Assembly: GCA_000027065.2 (NCBI GenBank)
Contig: FN543093.2
Coordinates: forward strand, 2,980,074-3,044,073
From: Cronobacter turicensis z3032
GTDB lineage: Bacteria; Pseudomonadota; Gammaproteobacteria; Enterobacterales; Enterobacteriaceae
Reading direction: 5' to 3'
DNA: 64,000 bases
Below the pieces are notes generated by a model that ran no database searches, was not told the origin of the DNA, and saw nothing but the letters and a program-made list of their open reading frames with translations. A program made the position numbers and the translations under genes. Of the stretch, positions 37,995-47,873 are shown piece after piece (the first letter of the stretch is position 1; each line of letters begins with the position of its first letter).

Positions 37995-39431
37995 TTAAAC
38001 GGCGCTTTGGCCGCGCGCGGGCGGATGCAGCGGCAGACGAACGCGCACCAGCAGCCCGCCGAGCTGCTCGCCTTTCAGAAGTTCTGCCCGGGTGCGATGC
38101 CAGCGGGCGATGTCATTCACCAGCGCCAGCCCCAGCCCGGCGCCGGGGTGCATCGCGGCATTATCGAGACGGCGAAATGGCGTCAGCGCCTGGTCGCGCT
38201 GCGCGGCGTCAATGCCTGGTCCGCTGTCTTCCACCTCAAGGCGCGCCTCGCCTGCGTCAAGGCAGACGCGCACCGTCACCACGCCGCCTGCGGGCGTATA
38301 TTTCAGCGCGTTATCCAGCAAATTGGCGCACAGCTCCGCCAGCAGCAGAGGCTCGGCGGCGACCCACACCGGCCCTTCTTCGCCCTCGTATCCGAGATCG
38401 ACCGGTTTGCTGCGCGCCTGCGGCAGGCGGGAGAAACAGCTTTCCCGCGCCGCCGCCACCAGATCCACCACGCCGAGCGCGCGCGTCTCGCCCGGCGCCG
38501 CGCGCCGCAGCGTCGCGAGCTGCAACAGGCGTTCGGTCAGATCGATAGTCTGATCCAGCGTCGCGCTCATCGCCTGGAGACTTTCGCGCCACTGCGCCGG
38601 ATCGGGGCTTGCCAGCGCGACGGCCGCCTGGGTTTTCAGCACGGTCAGCGGCGTTTTTAACTGGTGCGAGGCGTCGGCGCTAAAGCGCTCCTGGCGGGCG
38701 ATCAGCGCGCGCAGGCGGCTGATATAGCGGTTGAAAGCGATGATCAGCAGCCGCGTTTCCGACCACGGCAGCAGATCGGGCAGCGGGGTCAGCTCGCCGG
38801 GCGAGCGTCTCACCATCAGGCGCGAGAGCTTGCGCATGGGCTTGAGTACGCGACGCAGCAGCAATCCGGCGAGCACCAGCGTTAACAGCACCAGCCCGCC
38901 CTGCGAGAGCGCGGAAGAGATAAGCAACTGCCGCGCCAGCAGATGACGCGACTGCAACGTCTCGGCGACGTAAATCTCCGCCATGCCGTTAATGCCGTCT
39001 TCATTGACCGGCTGCAACAGCCGCGCCACTCGCAGCCGCTGGCCCTGATACGTCGTGTGATAAAACCACGCCAGCGCCGGGTAAAGTTCGGTGCGCGCCA
39101 CGCCGCGCGGCATCGACGGCAGATCGTCATAGCCAGAGATCACCCGCCCGTGCGTATCCTGTACTTTGTAGTAGAGGCGGTCATTCATGTTGCGCTCGAC
39201 GCTGTCCAGCACCACCCAGGGCACGTCCGCCTGCAATTCGCCATGCTGGACGTTCAGGCGCTCGGCAATAATGCGCGCCGAGGCCAGCAACGTGCGATCG
39301 TAGGCCTGGGTCGCGGCATTCAGCGCGCTGACGTAGCTGTTTAAGGCCGAAAAGGCCCACAGCAGCGAGAGCGGCAGACCGAGAAACAGCAGCAGTTTTC
39401 CGAGCAGAGATTCAGGGCGCAACCAGCTCAT
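37995..39431 (-). CDS. tctE: Sensor histidine kinase TctE
   Basis: A 478-residue inner-membrane kinase. Transmembrane helices near 12-35 and 168-192 bracket a periplasmic sensor domain for tricarboxylates. The phosphoacceptor is H256 (ADASHQLKTP), with an N box (NLLDNALKYTP), a G1 box (DSGPGID) and a G2 box (GAGLGLALV). ATG 39431 overlaps the tctD coding end by 20 bp, so the two are coupled. Divergent linkage to tctCBA identifies it as TctE, which with TctD induces citrate/tricarboxylate uptake. Confidence 0.9.
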   Translation of the reverse strand: MSWLRPESLLGKLLLFLGLPLSLLWAFSALNSYVSALNAATQAYDRTLLASARIIAERLNVQHGELQADVPWVVLDSVERNMNDRLYYKVQDTHGRVISGYDDLPSMPRGVARTELYPALAWFYHTTYQGQRLRVARLLQPVNEDGINGMAEIYVAETLQSRHLLARQLLISSALSQGGLVLLTLVLAGLLLRRVLKPMRKLSRLMVRRSPGELTPLPDLLPWSETRLLIIAFNRYISRLRALIARQERFSADASHQLKTPLTVLKTQAAVALASPDPAQWRESLQAMSATLDQTIDLTERLLQLATLRRAAPGETRALGVVDLVAAARESCFSRLPQARSKPVDLGYEGEEGPVWVAAEPLLLAELCANLLDNALKYTPAGGVVTVRVCLDAGEARLEVEDSGPGIDAAQRDQALTPFRRLDNAAMHPGAGLGLALVNDIARWHRTRAELLKGEQLGGLLVRVRLPLHPPARGQSAV

Positions 39432-40092
39432 CGCTGCACTCCAGCACATAACCCAGGCCGCGCAGCGTGGTAATTTGAACATTGCTCGCCAGCAGCTTTT
39501 TGCGCAGCCGGTGGATGTAGATCTCAATACTTTCCGGGCTGACGTCGTCGCTTAAGCTGAACACCTGTTCGAAAAGTTGCTGCCGCGTGACCGGACGGCG
39601 GCGGCGATACATCAGCACGGTTAAGAGCGCATGTTCGCGCGGCGTGAGCGCCAGCGGCCTGCCCTGTAATTCGAAATAGCCCGCGTCGTGAAAGGTCAGC
39701 TCGCCGAGACGCTGCGCCTCCTGCACCTGCCCTTCGCTACGGCGCACCAGCGCGCGCAGCCGCGCCTCCAGCTCGCTCAGCTCAAATGGCTTCGGCAGAT
39801 AATCATCGGCGCCCTCGTTAAGGCCTTTCACCCGGTCGGCCACCGCGCCGTGCGCGGTCAACAGCAACACCGGCACCGCCTGCCCGCGGCGGCGCAGACG
39901 GCTCAGCACCTCCAGCCCGCTCATGCGCGGCATTTCAATATCCAGCACCGCCACGGCGTAGCGCTCGTTTTGCAGCAAGTGCTCCGCCGCCAGACCGTCG
40001 CCGACGCAGTCCACCGCAAAGCCGGTGTTCGTCAGCGCTTTCTCCAGCCAGTGAGCCAGCTCACGGTTATCTTCCGCCAGTAAGAGACGCAT
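39412..40092 (-). CDS. tctD: Response regulator TctD
   Basis: A 226-residue OmpR-family regulator: receiver with E7-D8 and phosphoacceptor D51, the conserved DDYLPKPFE Lys, and a winged helix ending in TTLRGLGYVLE. It activates the divergent tctCBA transport operon in response to tricarboxylates through TctE. The direct repeat at 40121-40138 in the shared promoter region is a likely binding site. Confidence 0.9.
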   Translation of the reverse strand: MRLLLAEDNRELAHWLEKALTNTGFAVDCVGDGLAAEHLLQNERYAVAVLDIEMPRMSGLEVLSRLRRRGQAVPVLLLTAHGAVADRVKGLNEGADDYLPKPFELSELEARLRALVRRSEGQVQEAQRLGELTFHDAGYFELQGRPLALTPREHALLTVLMYRRRRPVTRQQLFEQVFSLSDDVSPESIEIYIHRLRKKLLASNVQITTLRGLGYVLECSDELVAP

Positions 40093-40120
40093 ATCACATC
40101 CAGTAAAGTTTCTGTCGCGA

Positions 40121-40138
40121 TGAAAGGAAACTGAAAGG
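40121..40138 (+). promoter_or_regulatory. Candidate TctD operator (11-bp direct repeat)
   Basis: TGAAAGG-AAAC-TGAAAGG gives two perfect seven-base direct repeats with an 11-bp period, the layout bound by OmpR-family dimers. It lies between divergent tctD (ATG at 40092) and tctC, 88 bp before the tctC start. Assignment to TctD is inference from position. Confidence 0.6.
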
Positions 40139-40225
40139 CTTTAGTTTTAACAATCATGCAACCGATACGCTACAAAGCAGTTCACATAATCAGAAACATC
40201 ACGGCAGTCATGCATGAGGATGAAA

Positions 40226-41206
40226 ATGAAAACATCGCTTCTCTCTACCCTGTTAGCAACGTCACTGGCTTTCTCTTTTACCACCGCACTGGCGGCCGAG
40301 GCGCCGTCACGCCCGGAATGCATCGCGCCCGCCAAGCCCGGCGGCGGCTTCGATTTAACCTGCAAACTGATTCAGGTGAGCCTCCAGGAAACCGGCGCGC
40401 TGGAAAAACCGATGCGCGTGACATACATGCCAGGCGGCGTCGGCGCAGTGGCCTATAACGCCATCGTGGCCCAGCGTCCTGGCGAGCCAGGCACTGTCGT
40501 GGCGTTTTCCGGCGGCTCGCTGCTTAATCTCTCGCAGGGGAAATTTGGCCGTTATAACGTCGACGATGTGCGCTGGCTCGCGAGCGTCGGCACCGATTAC
40601 GGCATGATCGCGGTACGCGCCGATTCGCCGTGGAAAACGCTGGGCGACCTGATGAAAGCGCTGGAGAAAGATCCGAACAGCGTGGTGTTTGGCGCGGGCG
40701 CGTCCATCGGCAGCCAGGACTGGATGAAGACCGCGCTGCTGGCCCAGAAAGCGGGGGTCGACCCGCACAAGATGCGCTACGTGGCGTTTGAAGGCGGCGG
40801 CGAGCCGGTCACCGCGCTGATGGGCAATCACGTGCAGGCGGTGTCGGGCGATCTCAGCGAAATGGTGCCGTACCTCACCGGTAATAAACTGCGGGTGCTG
40901 GCGGTGTTCGCCGATGAGCGCCTGCCCGGCCAGCTCGCTCAGGTGCCGACCGCCAAAGAGCAAGGCTTTGACGTGGTGTGGCCTATCATTCGCGGCTTCT
41001 ACGTCGGCCCCAAAGTCAGCGATGCCGACTACCAGTGGTGGGTGCAGGCCTTCGAAAAACTCCAGCAAACCGACGAGTTTAAAAAGCAGCGCGATCTGCG
41101 CGGCCTGTTTGAGTTCAACCTGACCGGCAAAGCGCTGGATGAATATGTGAAAAATCAGGTCAACGACTACCGCGAGAAAGCCAAAGCCTTTGGCCTTGCG
41201 AAATAG
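40226..41206 (+). CDS. tctC: Periplasmic tricarboxylate-binding protein TctC
   Basis: A 326-residue periplasmic substrate-binding protein of the tripartite tricarboxylate transporter family, very similar to Salmonella TctC. It has a signal peptide cleaved at ALA|AEAPS and signature segments IAPAKPGGGFDLTCKL, YMPGGVGAVAYN and GAGASIGSQDW. It captures citrate and related tricarboxylates and delivers them to TctAB. Four ATG/near-ATG codons crowd the start; ATG 40226 is preferred because AGGA sits five bases upstream and the signal peptide then starts MKTSLL. First gene of tctCBA. Confidence 0.93.
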   Translation: MKTSLLSTLLATSLAFSFTTALAAEAPSRPECIAPAKPGGGFDLTCKLIQVSLQETGALEKPMRVTYMPGGVGAVAYNAIVAQRPGEPGTVVAFSGGSLLNLSQGKFGRYNVDDVRWLASVGTDYGMIAVRADSPWKTLGDLMKALEKDPNSVVFGAGASIGSQDWMKTALLAQKAGVDPHKMRYVAFEGGGEPVTALMGNHVQAVSGDLSEMVPYLTGNKLRVLAVFADERLPGQLAQVPTAKEQGFDVVWPIIRGFYVGPKVSDADYQWWVQAFEKLQQTDEFKKQRDLRGLFEFNLTGKALDEYVKNQVNDYREKAKAFGLAK

Positions 41207-41220
41207 CGCAGGAGGATGTG

Positions 41221-41652
41221 ATGAGCGATCGCATTTTTGCCGGGATCTGGATCGTGCTGTGTATCGGCGGGCTGTTTGTGGCCTGGCAGATCCACAGCGA
41301 GTACGCCTACGAGCCGGTCGGCCCGCGCCCTTTCCCGATGGGCATTATCGCGCTGATGCTGCTGTGCGCGGTGCTGTTACTGCTGCGCCAACCGGATGTC
41401 GTCGCCTGGCCGCATCACGCCGTGCTGCAACGGCTGGTGGTGATGGTGATTGTGTTGCTCCTTTATGCCTGGGGCTTTGAATGGCTGGGCTTTCCGCTCG
41501 CCACCGCGCTGCTGACGGCGGTGATCGGCATGCTTTTCGGCGCGCAGCTTCCGGCAGCGCTGGTATCCGGCGTGGTGATGGGCGGCGTGCTCTGGTACGC
41601 CTTTGACCGCTTGCTTGACGTGACGCTGCCCCTCGGGGCCTGGCTTAATTAA
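41221..41652 (+). CDS. tctB: Tricarboxylate transport small membrane subunit TctB
   Basis: A 143-residue inner-membrane protein with about four transmembrane helices, the small subunit of the tripartite tricarboxylate transporter. ATG 41221 follows a strong GGAGG site five bases upstream; a GTG just before it (41218) is less likely. It lies 14 bp after tctC and 11 bp before tctA, consistent with a single operon. Confidence 0.9.
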   Translation: MSDRIFAGIWIVLCIGGLFVAWQIHSEYAYEPVGPRPFPMGIIALMLLCAVLLLLRQPDVVAWPHHAVLQRLVVMVIVLLLYAWGFEWLGFPLATALLTAVIGMLFGAQLPAALVSGVVMGGVLWYAFDRLLDVTLPLGAWLN

Positions 41653-41663
41653 CGGGAGCTTTT

Positions 41664-43181
41664 ATGGATACCTGGCTTTATCTCTCGCAGGGCTTCGCCG
41701 TCGCGCTGACGCCCACCAACCTGCTGATTGCGCTGATTGGCTGTTTTGTCGGCACTATCGTCGGGCTGCTGCCGGGCCTCGGGCCGATTAACGGCGTCGC
41801 CATTTTGCTGCCGCTGGCGTTCGCGATTCATCTGCCTGCGGAATCGGCGCTGATCCTGCTCGCCACGGTCTACATCGGCTGTGAATATGGCGGGCGCATT
41901 TCATCGATACTGCTCAACGTGCCGGGCGACGCGGCGGCGATCATGACGGCGCTGGACGGCTACCCGATGGCGCAGCAGGGGCGCGGCGGTGTGGCGCTCT
42001 CCATCTCCGCCGTCAGCTCGTTCGTCGGCTCGTTTATCGCGATTTTCGGCATTATTCTTTTCGCGCCGGTACTGGCGGAGTGGTCGCTGGCGTTCGGCCC
42101 GGCGGAATATTTCGCGCTGATGGTGTTCGCCATCGCCTGCCTTGGCAGCATGATGGCGCAAAACCCGCTGAAGTCGTTCCTGGCCGCGTTGATTGGCCTC
42201 GGGCTTGCGACGGTCGGCGTGGACGCCAATACCGGCGTGTATCGCTTTACGTTTGACAGCGTACATCTCTCGGATGGCGTGCAGTTCATCGTGGTGGTGA
42301 TTGGCCTGTTCTCGGTGTCTGAAATTCTGCTGATGCTGGAAAGCACCAGCAGCGGCCAGACGCTGGTGCGTAAAACCGGGCGCATGATGTTTAACGCCAA
42401 AGAAGCGGCTGCCTGTACGGGCGCGACGCTACGCTCGTCGGTGATCGGCTTTTTTGTCGGCATCCTGCCGGGCGCAGGGGCGACTATCGCCAGCGCCATT
42501 ACCTATATGACAGAGAAAAAGCTCGGCGATAAAGACGGCTCGTTCGGCAAAGGCGATATTCGCGGCGTGGCGGCGCCCGAGGCGGCGAACAACGCCTCGG
42601 CCTGCGGCTCGTTTATCCCGATGCTCACCTTAGGCGTGCCCGGCTCCGGCACCACGGCGGTCATGATGGGCGCGTTGACGCTCTATAACATTACGCCGGG
42701 TCCGGCAATGTTTACCGAACAGCCGGATATCGTCTGGGGGCTTATCGCGGCGCTGCTTATCGCCAACGTGATGCTGCTTATCATGAACATTCCGCTGATT
42801 GGCCTCTTCACCCGGATGCTGACCATTCCGCTGTGGTTCCTGGTGCCGGCCATCGCGGCGGTTTCAGCGGTAGGCGTCTACGCGGTGCACAGCACGACGT
42901 TCGATCTGGTGCTGATGGTGGGCCTCGGCGTGCTGGGCTATATCCTGCGTAAAATGCACTTCCCGATGTCGCCGCTGATCCTGGGTTTCGTGCTGGGGGA
43001 GATGCTGGAGCAGAACCTGCGCCGCGCGCTCTCTATCAGTAACGGCGAGCTCGGTATTCTCTGGCAGAGCGGCGTGACCAAAACCCTGCTTATCATGGCC
43101 ACGCTGGTGATTGTCGTGCCGCCGCTGGTGAAGCAGCTACGCAAGCGTCAGCTAAAAACGCAGGACGATCCTGCCTCCTGA
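41664..43181 (+). CDS. tctA: Tricarboxylate transport large membrane subunit TctA
   Basis: A 505-residue inner-membrane protein with about twelve helices, the transport channel subunit of the TctCBA system driven by an ion gradient. It carries the family motif GTIVGLLPGLGPINGVA near residue 30 and its repeat GFFVGILPGAGATIAS in the second half, plus GVPGSGTTAVMMGAL. A GGGAG site precedes the ATG. Last gene of tctCBA. Confidence 0.94.
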   Translation: MDTWLYLSQGFAVALTPTNLLIALIGCFVGTIVGLLPGLGPINGVAILLPLAFAIHLPAESALILLATVYIGCEYGGRISSILLNVPGDAAAIMTALDGYPMAQQGRGGVALSISAVSSFVGSFIAIFGIILFAPVLAEWSLAFGPAEYFALMVFAIACLGSMMAQNPLKSFLAALIGLGLATVGVDANTGVYRFTFDSVHLSDGVQFIVVVIGLFSVSEILLMLESTSSGQTLVRKTGRMMFNAKEAAACTGATLRSSVIGFFVGILPGAGATIASAITYMTEKKLGDKDGSFGKGDIRGVAAPEAANNASACGSFIPMLTLGVPGSGTTAVMMGALTLYNITPGPAMFTEQPDIVWGLIAALLIANVMLLIMNIPLIGLFTRMLTIPLWFLVPAIAAVSAVGVYAVHSTTFDLVLMVGLGVLGYILRKMHFPMSPLILGFVLGEMLEQNLRRALSISNGELGILWQSGVTKTLLIMATLVIVVPPLVKQLRKRQLKTQDDPAS

Positions 43182-43285
43182 GGGTAAAACGTCGCTGGTC
43201 GCCGCGTAGCGGCCAGCGACGGAAACCATTGTATTTTCGCCGTATCTGCCTGATAGTTACCGTTTCAACTTTCTGGTTATCCGTT

Positions 43286-43909
43286 ATGACCGTCGCATCG
43301 TCCCGTTCGGGGTTAACATTCGCAGCGCTGGCGCTGGTCCTGATTCTTGTTTACACCGGTATCAGCGCAGGAGACAAACTCACCTGGCTGATGGAAGTAA
43401 CGCCGGTCATTATTATCGTTCCGCTCTTGATGGCCACGTATTCGCGCTATCCGTTAACTCCGCTGCTTTATGTGCTGATTTTCTTCCATGCCATCATTTT
43501 GATGGTCGGCGGTATGTACACGTACGCAAAAGTCCCCCTCGGTTTTGACGTTCAGGCGTGGCTGGATTTAAGCCGCAATCCTTACGACAAACTGGGACAC
43601 TTTTTTCAGGGACTCGTACCGGCGCTGGCGGCGCGGGAAATTTTGCTGCGCGGCGGCTACGTTCACGGACGTAAAATGCTCGCCTTCGTGGTCTGCTGTA
43701 TTGCGCTGGCGATTAGCGCCGTTTACGAGTTGATCGAATGGTGGTCGGCGCTGGCGCTGGGACAAGGCGCGGATGACTTTCTCGGCACCCAGGGCGATCC
43801 CTGGGATACCCAGTCGGATATGTTTTGCGCCCTGCTCGGCGCGCTGACCACCGTTTTAGCCTTGAGCCACTGGCATACAAAGCAGCTATTGCACATCCAG
43901 CGCGCCTGA
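43286..43909 (+). CDS. DUF2238 (YjdF-like) membrane protein
   Basis: A 207-residue inner-membrane protein with about six helices and the DUF2238 signature: YDKLGHFFQG, AVYELIEWW, and FLGTQGDPWDTQSDM, rich in conserved acidic and His residues that suggest metal or proton binding. E. coli YjdF is the same family and size. ATG 43286 is chosen; a TTG at 43229 would add 19 residues and cannot be excluded. The last 24 bases overlap the end of the convergent menE gene. Function unknown. Confidence 0.8.
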   Translation: MTVASSRSGLTFAALALVLILVYTGISAGDKLTWLMEVTPVIIIVPLLMATYSRYPLTPLLYVLIFFHAIILMVGGMYTYAKVPLGFDVQAWLDLSRNPYDKLGHFFQGLVPALAAREILLRGGYVHGRKMLAFVVCCIALAISAVYELIEWWSALALGQGADDFLGTQGDPWDTQSDMFCALLGALTTVLALSHWHTKQLLHIQRA

Positions 43910-45277
43910 GTCAGGAATGGCCTGCTGGTTTACCCAGTCACGTAACGCCCGGCGGGATATTTTAATCCCGCCTGCTTTCAGCGCTTCAGGCAGCCGCAGC
44001 CAGCGCACCGGCTGCTGAAAGCGCGCCAGCTTATCGGCGCACCAGCTTGCCAGCACGGACAGGTCGCCCTGTTCGCTGCACTCCACGACCGCCACCGGCC
44101 GCTGGCCAAATTCCGCATCATCCTGCGGCACAATAAAAATTTGCTCAATCCACGGATGGGCGGCGATCACCCGCTCCACGTCCTCCGGCTGAATCCCTTC
44201 TCCGCCGCTAAAAAAGAGATTATCCAGTCTTCCGAGGAGGGTCAGCCTGCCCTCGTCAATTCTGCCGCCATCCCGGGTGGCGAACCATCCGTGCTCATTG
44301 GTCAGCGGGATAATTTTCCCCTCGCGCCAGTAACCTGCGGCCATGCTGTCCGAGCGAAGCCAGACTTCGCCATCGACAATCCGCAACTCGCCTCCCGGCA
44401 AAGGCTGCCCGACATCCGCCAGACCATCCGCCTCTTTGGCGCATACCGTGGAGGCAAACTCGGTCAGCCCGTAGCCGCACCAGCAGCGAATACCGCGCTT
44501 ACGGGCCTGTTCGGTTAGCGCCACCGGGATCGCCGCGCCCCCCAACAGCACCGCTTTAAGCGACACGTCGACGCCGCTATTCAGAAGACGCCAGAGCTGG
44601 GTCGCCACCAGGGAGGCATGCGTGCAGCCGTGTAACGCCTGTTCCAGCGGCTGCTTGTCGCGTACCGTCAGGCCTGCGCCCGCAACCAGCCAGCGCCAGA
44701 GAATGCCCTGGCCGGAAACGTGAAACAGCGGCAGCGAGAGCAGCCAGTCGTCATGCGGGGCAAACGGTATCATCGCCAGTACGCCCTCAGCGCTGGCAAG
44801 ATGGGCGCGAAAAGTGTGCACAGCCGCTTTCGGTAGTCCGGTCGAACCCGAAGTCAGCGTCAGGGAAGCGATACGATCTTCTCGCCAGGGCGCCGCGCGC
44901 TCGCCTGTGGCTGGCTGCAACGTCAGTGAATGAAGCGCCACCGGCAGACAGCCGCCGTTCAACACCAGCGCATGGCGCAGACCCAACGTCGGCAGCAGTT
45001 CAGCCAGCAGGGGCGCGGGCAGCTGCGGATTTAGCGGCAGGACGCGAGCGCCGCACTGCAGCAGGGCCAGCCACGCCAGCAAAGCATCGGGCTGATTATA
45101 AGCGCGCAGCAGCACGCCATCGCCGTCGCGAACGCCCTGGGCGTGAAATCCCGCCGCCAGCGCATCAATGCATGCGCACAGTTCCCGCCAGCTTAGCCGC
45201 CGCTCGTTCAGGCACAGCGCCTGCGCTTCCCCTCTCAGTCGCCGCCAGTGACGCCACGGCCAGTCAAAAAAGTTCAC
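43886..45277 (-). CDS. menE: o-Succinylbenzoate-CoA ligase MenE
   Basis: A 463-residue adenylate-forming enzyme that makes o-succinylbenzoyl-CoA from OSB, ATP and CoA. The P-loop [18 protein letters not shown] is near residue 140, with YGLTEFAS and the hinge [20 protein letters not shown] typical of acyl-CoA ligases. The start is GTG 45277, which overlaps the menC stop by four bases (GTGA). Last gene of the men cluster; its 3' end overlaps a convergent DUF2238 gene by 24 bp. Confidence 0.93.
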   Translation of the reverse strand: MNFFDWPWRHWRRLRGEAQALCLNERRLSWRELCACIDALAAGFHAQGVRDGDGVLLRAYNQPDALLAWLALLQCGARVLPLNPQLPAPLLAELLPTLGLRHALVLNGGCLPVALHSLTLQPATGERAAPWREDRIASLTLTSGSTGLPKAAVHTFRAHLASAEGVLAMIPFAPHDDWLLSLPLFHVSGQGILWRWLVAGAGLTVRDKQPLEQALHGCTHASLVATQLWRLLNSGVDVSLKAVLLGGAAIPVALTEQARKRGIRCWCGYGLTEFASTVCAKEADGLADVGQPLPGGELRIVDGEVWLRSDSMAAGYWREGKIIPLTNEHGWFATRDGGRIDEGRLTLLGRLDNLFFSGGEGIQPEDVERVIAAHPWIEQIFIVPQDDAEFGQRPVAVVECSEQGDLSVLASWCADKLARFQQPVRWLRLPEALKAGGIKISRRALRDWVNQQAIPDSGALDVQ

Positions 45278-46239
45278 AGCAGCGGCTCCAGCGCATCCAC
45301 CGACCAGCACGGCAGCGGGCTGTCAGGCCACGGGCGCACCAGTTGGGCCTGCATCAGCGCGAGCGTATCGAGCCCCGGCGTGACACCCGGCGTCAGCCAT
45401 GCGGCAAGCCGCGCAAGCTGGGTTAAGCCGAGACTGGATTCCAGAGAGGAGCTGATTACTGCCGTCAGCCCCGCCGCGTGCGCGCAGGCAATCTGCTCGC
45501 GCACCCGCTCAAGGCTGCCGGTGAGCGTCGGCTTGATAATCACCGCCCGCAGGCCAGGCTCCGCGGCGACGGTAAAATCCCGCTCGCGCAGGCTCTCATC
45601 CCAGGCGATAGCAATGCCGGTTTGCGCCGCGAACGCGCGGGAATCGTCAGGCGTTTTGCAGGGTTCTTCGATAAATTCGATGCGCGAGCGGTACGCCGGA
45701 TTAACGTACTTCGCGAACTGCTGCGCTTTCACTGGCGTCCAGGCGCGGTTAGCGTCAAGCCGCAGGCGCAGCGCAGGCAGCGCCTCCAGCAGCAGGTTGA
45801 CGACCATGCCGTCTCGCACCGCCTCATACAGCCCTACTTTGACCTTGGCGACGTTATCGCCGCGCTGCCCGGCAAGGCGCGCGAAGAGTTCATCCGGATC
45901 GCCGGTGCACAGCGGCGCGACGTGATAGTTCCCGGCCTGCGGCAGCGTGCCGTGAAGCTCCGCCTGCGCGAGACTTAAGCCGAACGCGACGCTCGCCATC
46001 GCCGGCAGCGCAGGGGCATCCCCGCGTTGCCACGCCAGAAGCCAGTCGCGCGCGGCAGGCAGCGCGGCGTCCAGCGTCTCTTCGCTGAATCCCGGCAGCG
46101 GCGCGATGTCGCCCCACCCTTCGCGCCCGCTGTCACGCAGGCGCACCAACAGGCCGTCGCGGGTTTTCAGGCGCCGCTCCCGCAGCACCACACCCGCGTC
46201 CATCGGCACCTGATAACGATAAAGCTGTGCCGCGCGCAT
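45274..46239 (-). CDS. menC: o-Succinylbenzoate synthase MenC
   Basis: A 321-residue enolase-superfamily dehydratase converting SHCHC to o-succinylbenzoate. Catalytic Lys in the [10 protein letters not shown] segment, metal ligands in [16 protein letters not shown] and AIAWDESL, and the second Lys in AVIIKPTL match the family. The ATG shares one base with the menB stop (TAATG). Part of the coupled menB-menC-menE run. Confidence 0.94.
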   Translation of the reverse strand: MRAAQLYRYQVPMDAGVVLRERRLKTRDGLLVRLRDSGREGWGDIAPLPGFSEETLDAALPAARDWLLAWQRGDAPALPAMASVAFGLSLAQAELHGTLPQAGNYHVAPLCTGDPDELFARLAGQRGDNVAKVKVGLYEAVRDGMVVNLLLEALPALRLRLDANRAWTPVKAQQFAKYVNPAYRSRIEFIEEPCKTPDDSRAFAAQTGIAIAWDESLRERDFTVAAEPGLRAVIIKPTLTGSLERVREQIACAHAAGLTAVISSSLESSLGLTQLARLAAWLTPGVTPGLDTLALMQAQLVRPWPDSPLPCWSVDALEPLL

Positions 46240-47096
46240 TACGGGTTACGCTTAAATTTGCTGAAATCCGGCTGGCGCTTCTGGTTGAACGCATTGCGCC
46301 CTTCCTGGCCCTCTTCGGTCATATAAAAAAGCATGGTGGCGTTGCCCGCCAGCTCCTGAAGCCCGGCCTGTCCGTCGCAGTCGGCATTGAGCGCCGCTTT
46401 CAGGCAGCGCAGCGCCATCGGGCTGTTTTGCAGCATTTCGCGGCACCAGCGCACCGTCTCTTTCTCAAGCTCCGCCAGCGGGACGACGGTGTTCACCAGC
46501 CCCATATCCAGCGCCTGCCGCGCGTCGTACTGACGGCACAGGAACCAGATTTCACGCGCCTTTTTCTGGCCGACGATGCGCGCCATGTAAGAAGCGCCCC
46601 AGCCGCCGTCAAACGAGCCGACTTTCGGCCCCGTCTGGCCAAACACCGCGTTTTCCGCCGCAATCGTCAGATCGCACATCATATGCAGCACGTGACCGCC
46701 GCCAATCGCAAAACCCGCCACCATCGCCACGACCGGTTTCGGGCAGGTGCGGATCTGGCGCTGGAAATCGAGCACATTAAGATGATGCACGCCGGAGTCG
46801 TCCTGATAGCCGCCGTAGTCGCCGCGCACTTTCTGGTCGCCGCCCGCGCAGAAGGCTTTTTCGCCTTCGCCGGTCAGGATAATCACACCGATATTGTCGT
46901 CATAGCGTGCATCCGCCAGCGCGTTAATCATCTCTTTAACAGTGAGCGGGCGAAACGCGTTGCGCACCTGCGGGCGGTTAATGGTGATTTTGGCGATGCC
47001 GTCAGTGGATTTCTGATAGCGGATATCGGTGTAGCCTGCTGAACAGTCGAGCCATTCGGCAGGCGCATACAGCATCGCTTCATCAGGATAGATCAT
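46239..47096 (-). CDS. menB: 1,4-Dihydroxy-2-naphthoyl-CoA synthase MenB
   Basis: A 285-residue crotonase-fold enzyme that closes the naphthoquinone ring from o-succinylbenzoyl-CoA. The oxyanion hole GFAIGGGHV, the loop [14 protein letters not shown] and the active-site segment [19 protein letters not shown] are conserved. Same length as E. coli MenB. It follows menH by 12 bp. Confidence 0.96.
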   Translation of the reverse strand: MIYPDEAMLYAPAEWLDCSAGYTDIRYQKSTDGIAKITINRPQVRNAFRPLTVKEMINALADARYDDNIGVIILTGEGEKAFCAGGDQKVRGDYGGYQDDSGVHHLNVLDFQRQIRTCPKPVVAMVAGFAIGGGHVLHMMCDLTIAAENAVFGQTGPKVGSFDGGWGASYMARIVGQKKAREIWFLCRQYDARQALDMGLVNTVVPLAELEKETVRWCREMLQNSPMALRCLKAALNADCDGQAGLQELAGNATMLFYMTEEGQEGRNAFNQKRQPDFSKFKRNP

Positions 47097-47108
47097 GGGA
47101 GTTCTCCG

Positions 47109-47873
47109 TTAGGGGCGCAAAATCGCGTTAAGACAGCAGGCCACCGCTGCCGGGTTTTCCCGGTGCGCGTTGTGGCCTGCGCCAGTAATTAAATGTAGAG
47201 ACGCATTGAGCGTGGCGGCGAGCGCGCGAAATTTTGTATCGCGCTCGCCGCAGAGGTAATGAAACGGTACGGGCAACTGCGCCAGCGGCGCATACAGCGG
47301 CGGCTGGCGGCCAAGCGAGGTGGCTTCCAGCATCGTGGCCAGGGCGGCGGGTTTATTACGGGCGCGCAATGTTATTAATGCCTCGCGCTGTGTGTCGGTC
47401 AGCGTGGCGAAAACGGGCTGGCGATACCAGGCGTCCAGCACCGTTTCAATCGGTTCATTGTGAAACCGCTGCGCCCACTGTTTATCAGCAAGGAAACGCG
47501 CGTTGCGCTCATCGGCATTCAGAAGCCCCGGATGGCCGCCTTCCACCACCAGCCCACGCAGGCCGGGCGTATCGCCCTGCGTGGCGTGAAACATTGCTAT
47601 CCGCCCGCCAAGCGAGTAACCCACCAGCCAGTAGTTAAGTATGTTGTAACTATCTAACGTTGCGATGAGCTGTTCGTTAACGTGCGCAAAATCCACGGCG
47701 CTGAGCTGCGCCGAGCCGCCGTGGCCCGGCAGATCGATAAACAGATGGTCGTGCTCCACGCAGGCCGCAGCGACTGCCTGCCACTCGCGCTGGTCGCCGA
47801 GAAAGCCATGTAGCCAGACGACAACGCCGCGCGCGGCGGCGCGGGCAGGCTGAAAATACGCGGCCAGCGGCAT
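47109..47873 (-). CDS. menH: SHCHC synthase MenH
   Basis: A 254-residue alpha/beta hydrolase-fold enzyme that eliminates pyruvate from SEPHCHC to give SHCHC. Nucleophile elbow GYSLGG, oxyanion region [12 protein letters not shown], and catalytic His in GHNAHRENP are present. ATG 47873 overlaps the menD stop by one base (TGATG); an in-frame GTG three codons earlier (47882) is an alternative. Confidence 0.92.
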   Translation of the reverse strand: MPLAAYFQPARAAARGVVVWLHGFLGDQREWQAVAAACVEHDHLFIDLPGHGGSAQLSAVDFAHVNEQLIATLDSYNILNYWLVGYSLGGRIAMFHATQGDTPGLRGLVVEGGHPGLLNADERNARFLADKQWAQRFHNEPIETVLDAWYRQPVFATLTDTQREALITLRARNKPAALATMLEATSLGRQPPLYAPLAQLPVPFHYLCGERDTKFRALAATLNASLHLITGAGHNAHRENPAAVACCLNAILRP

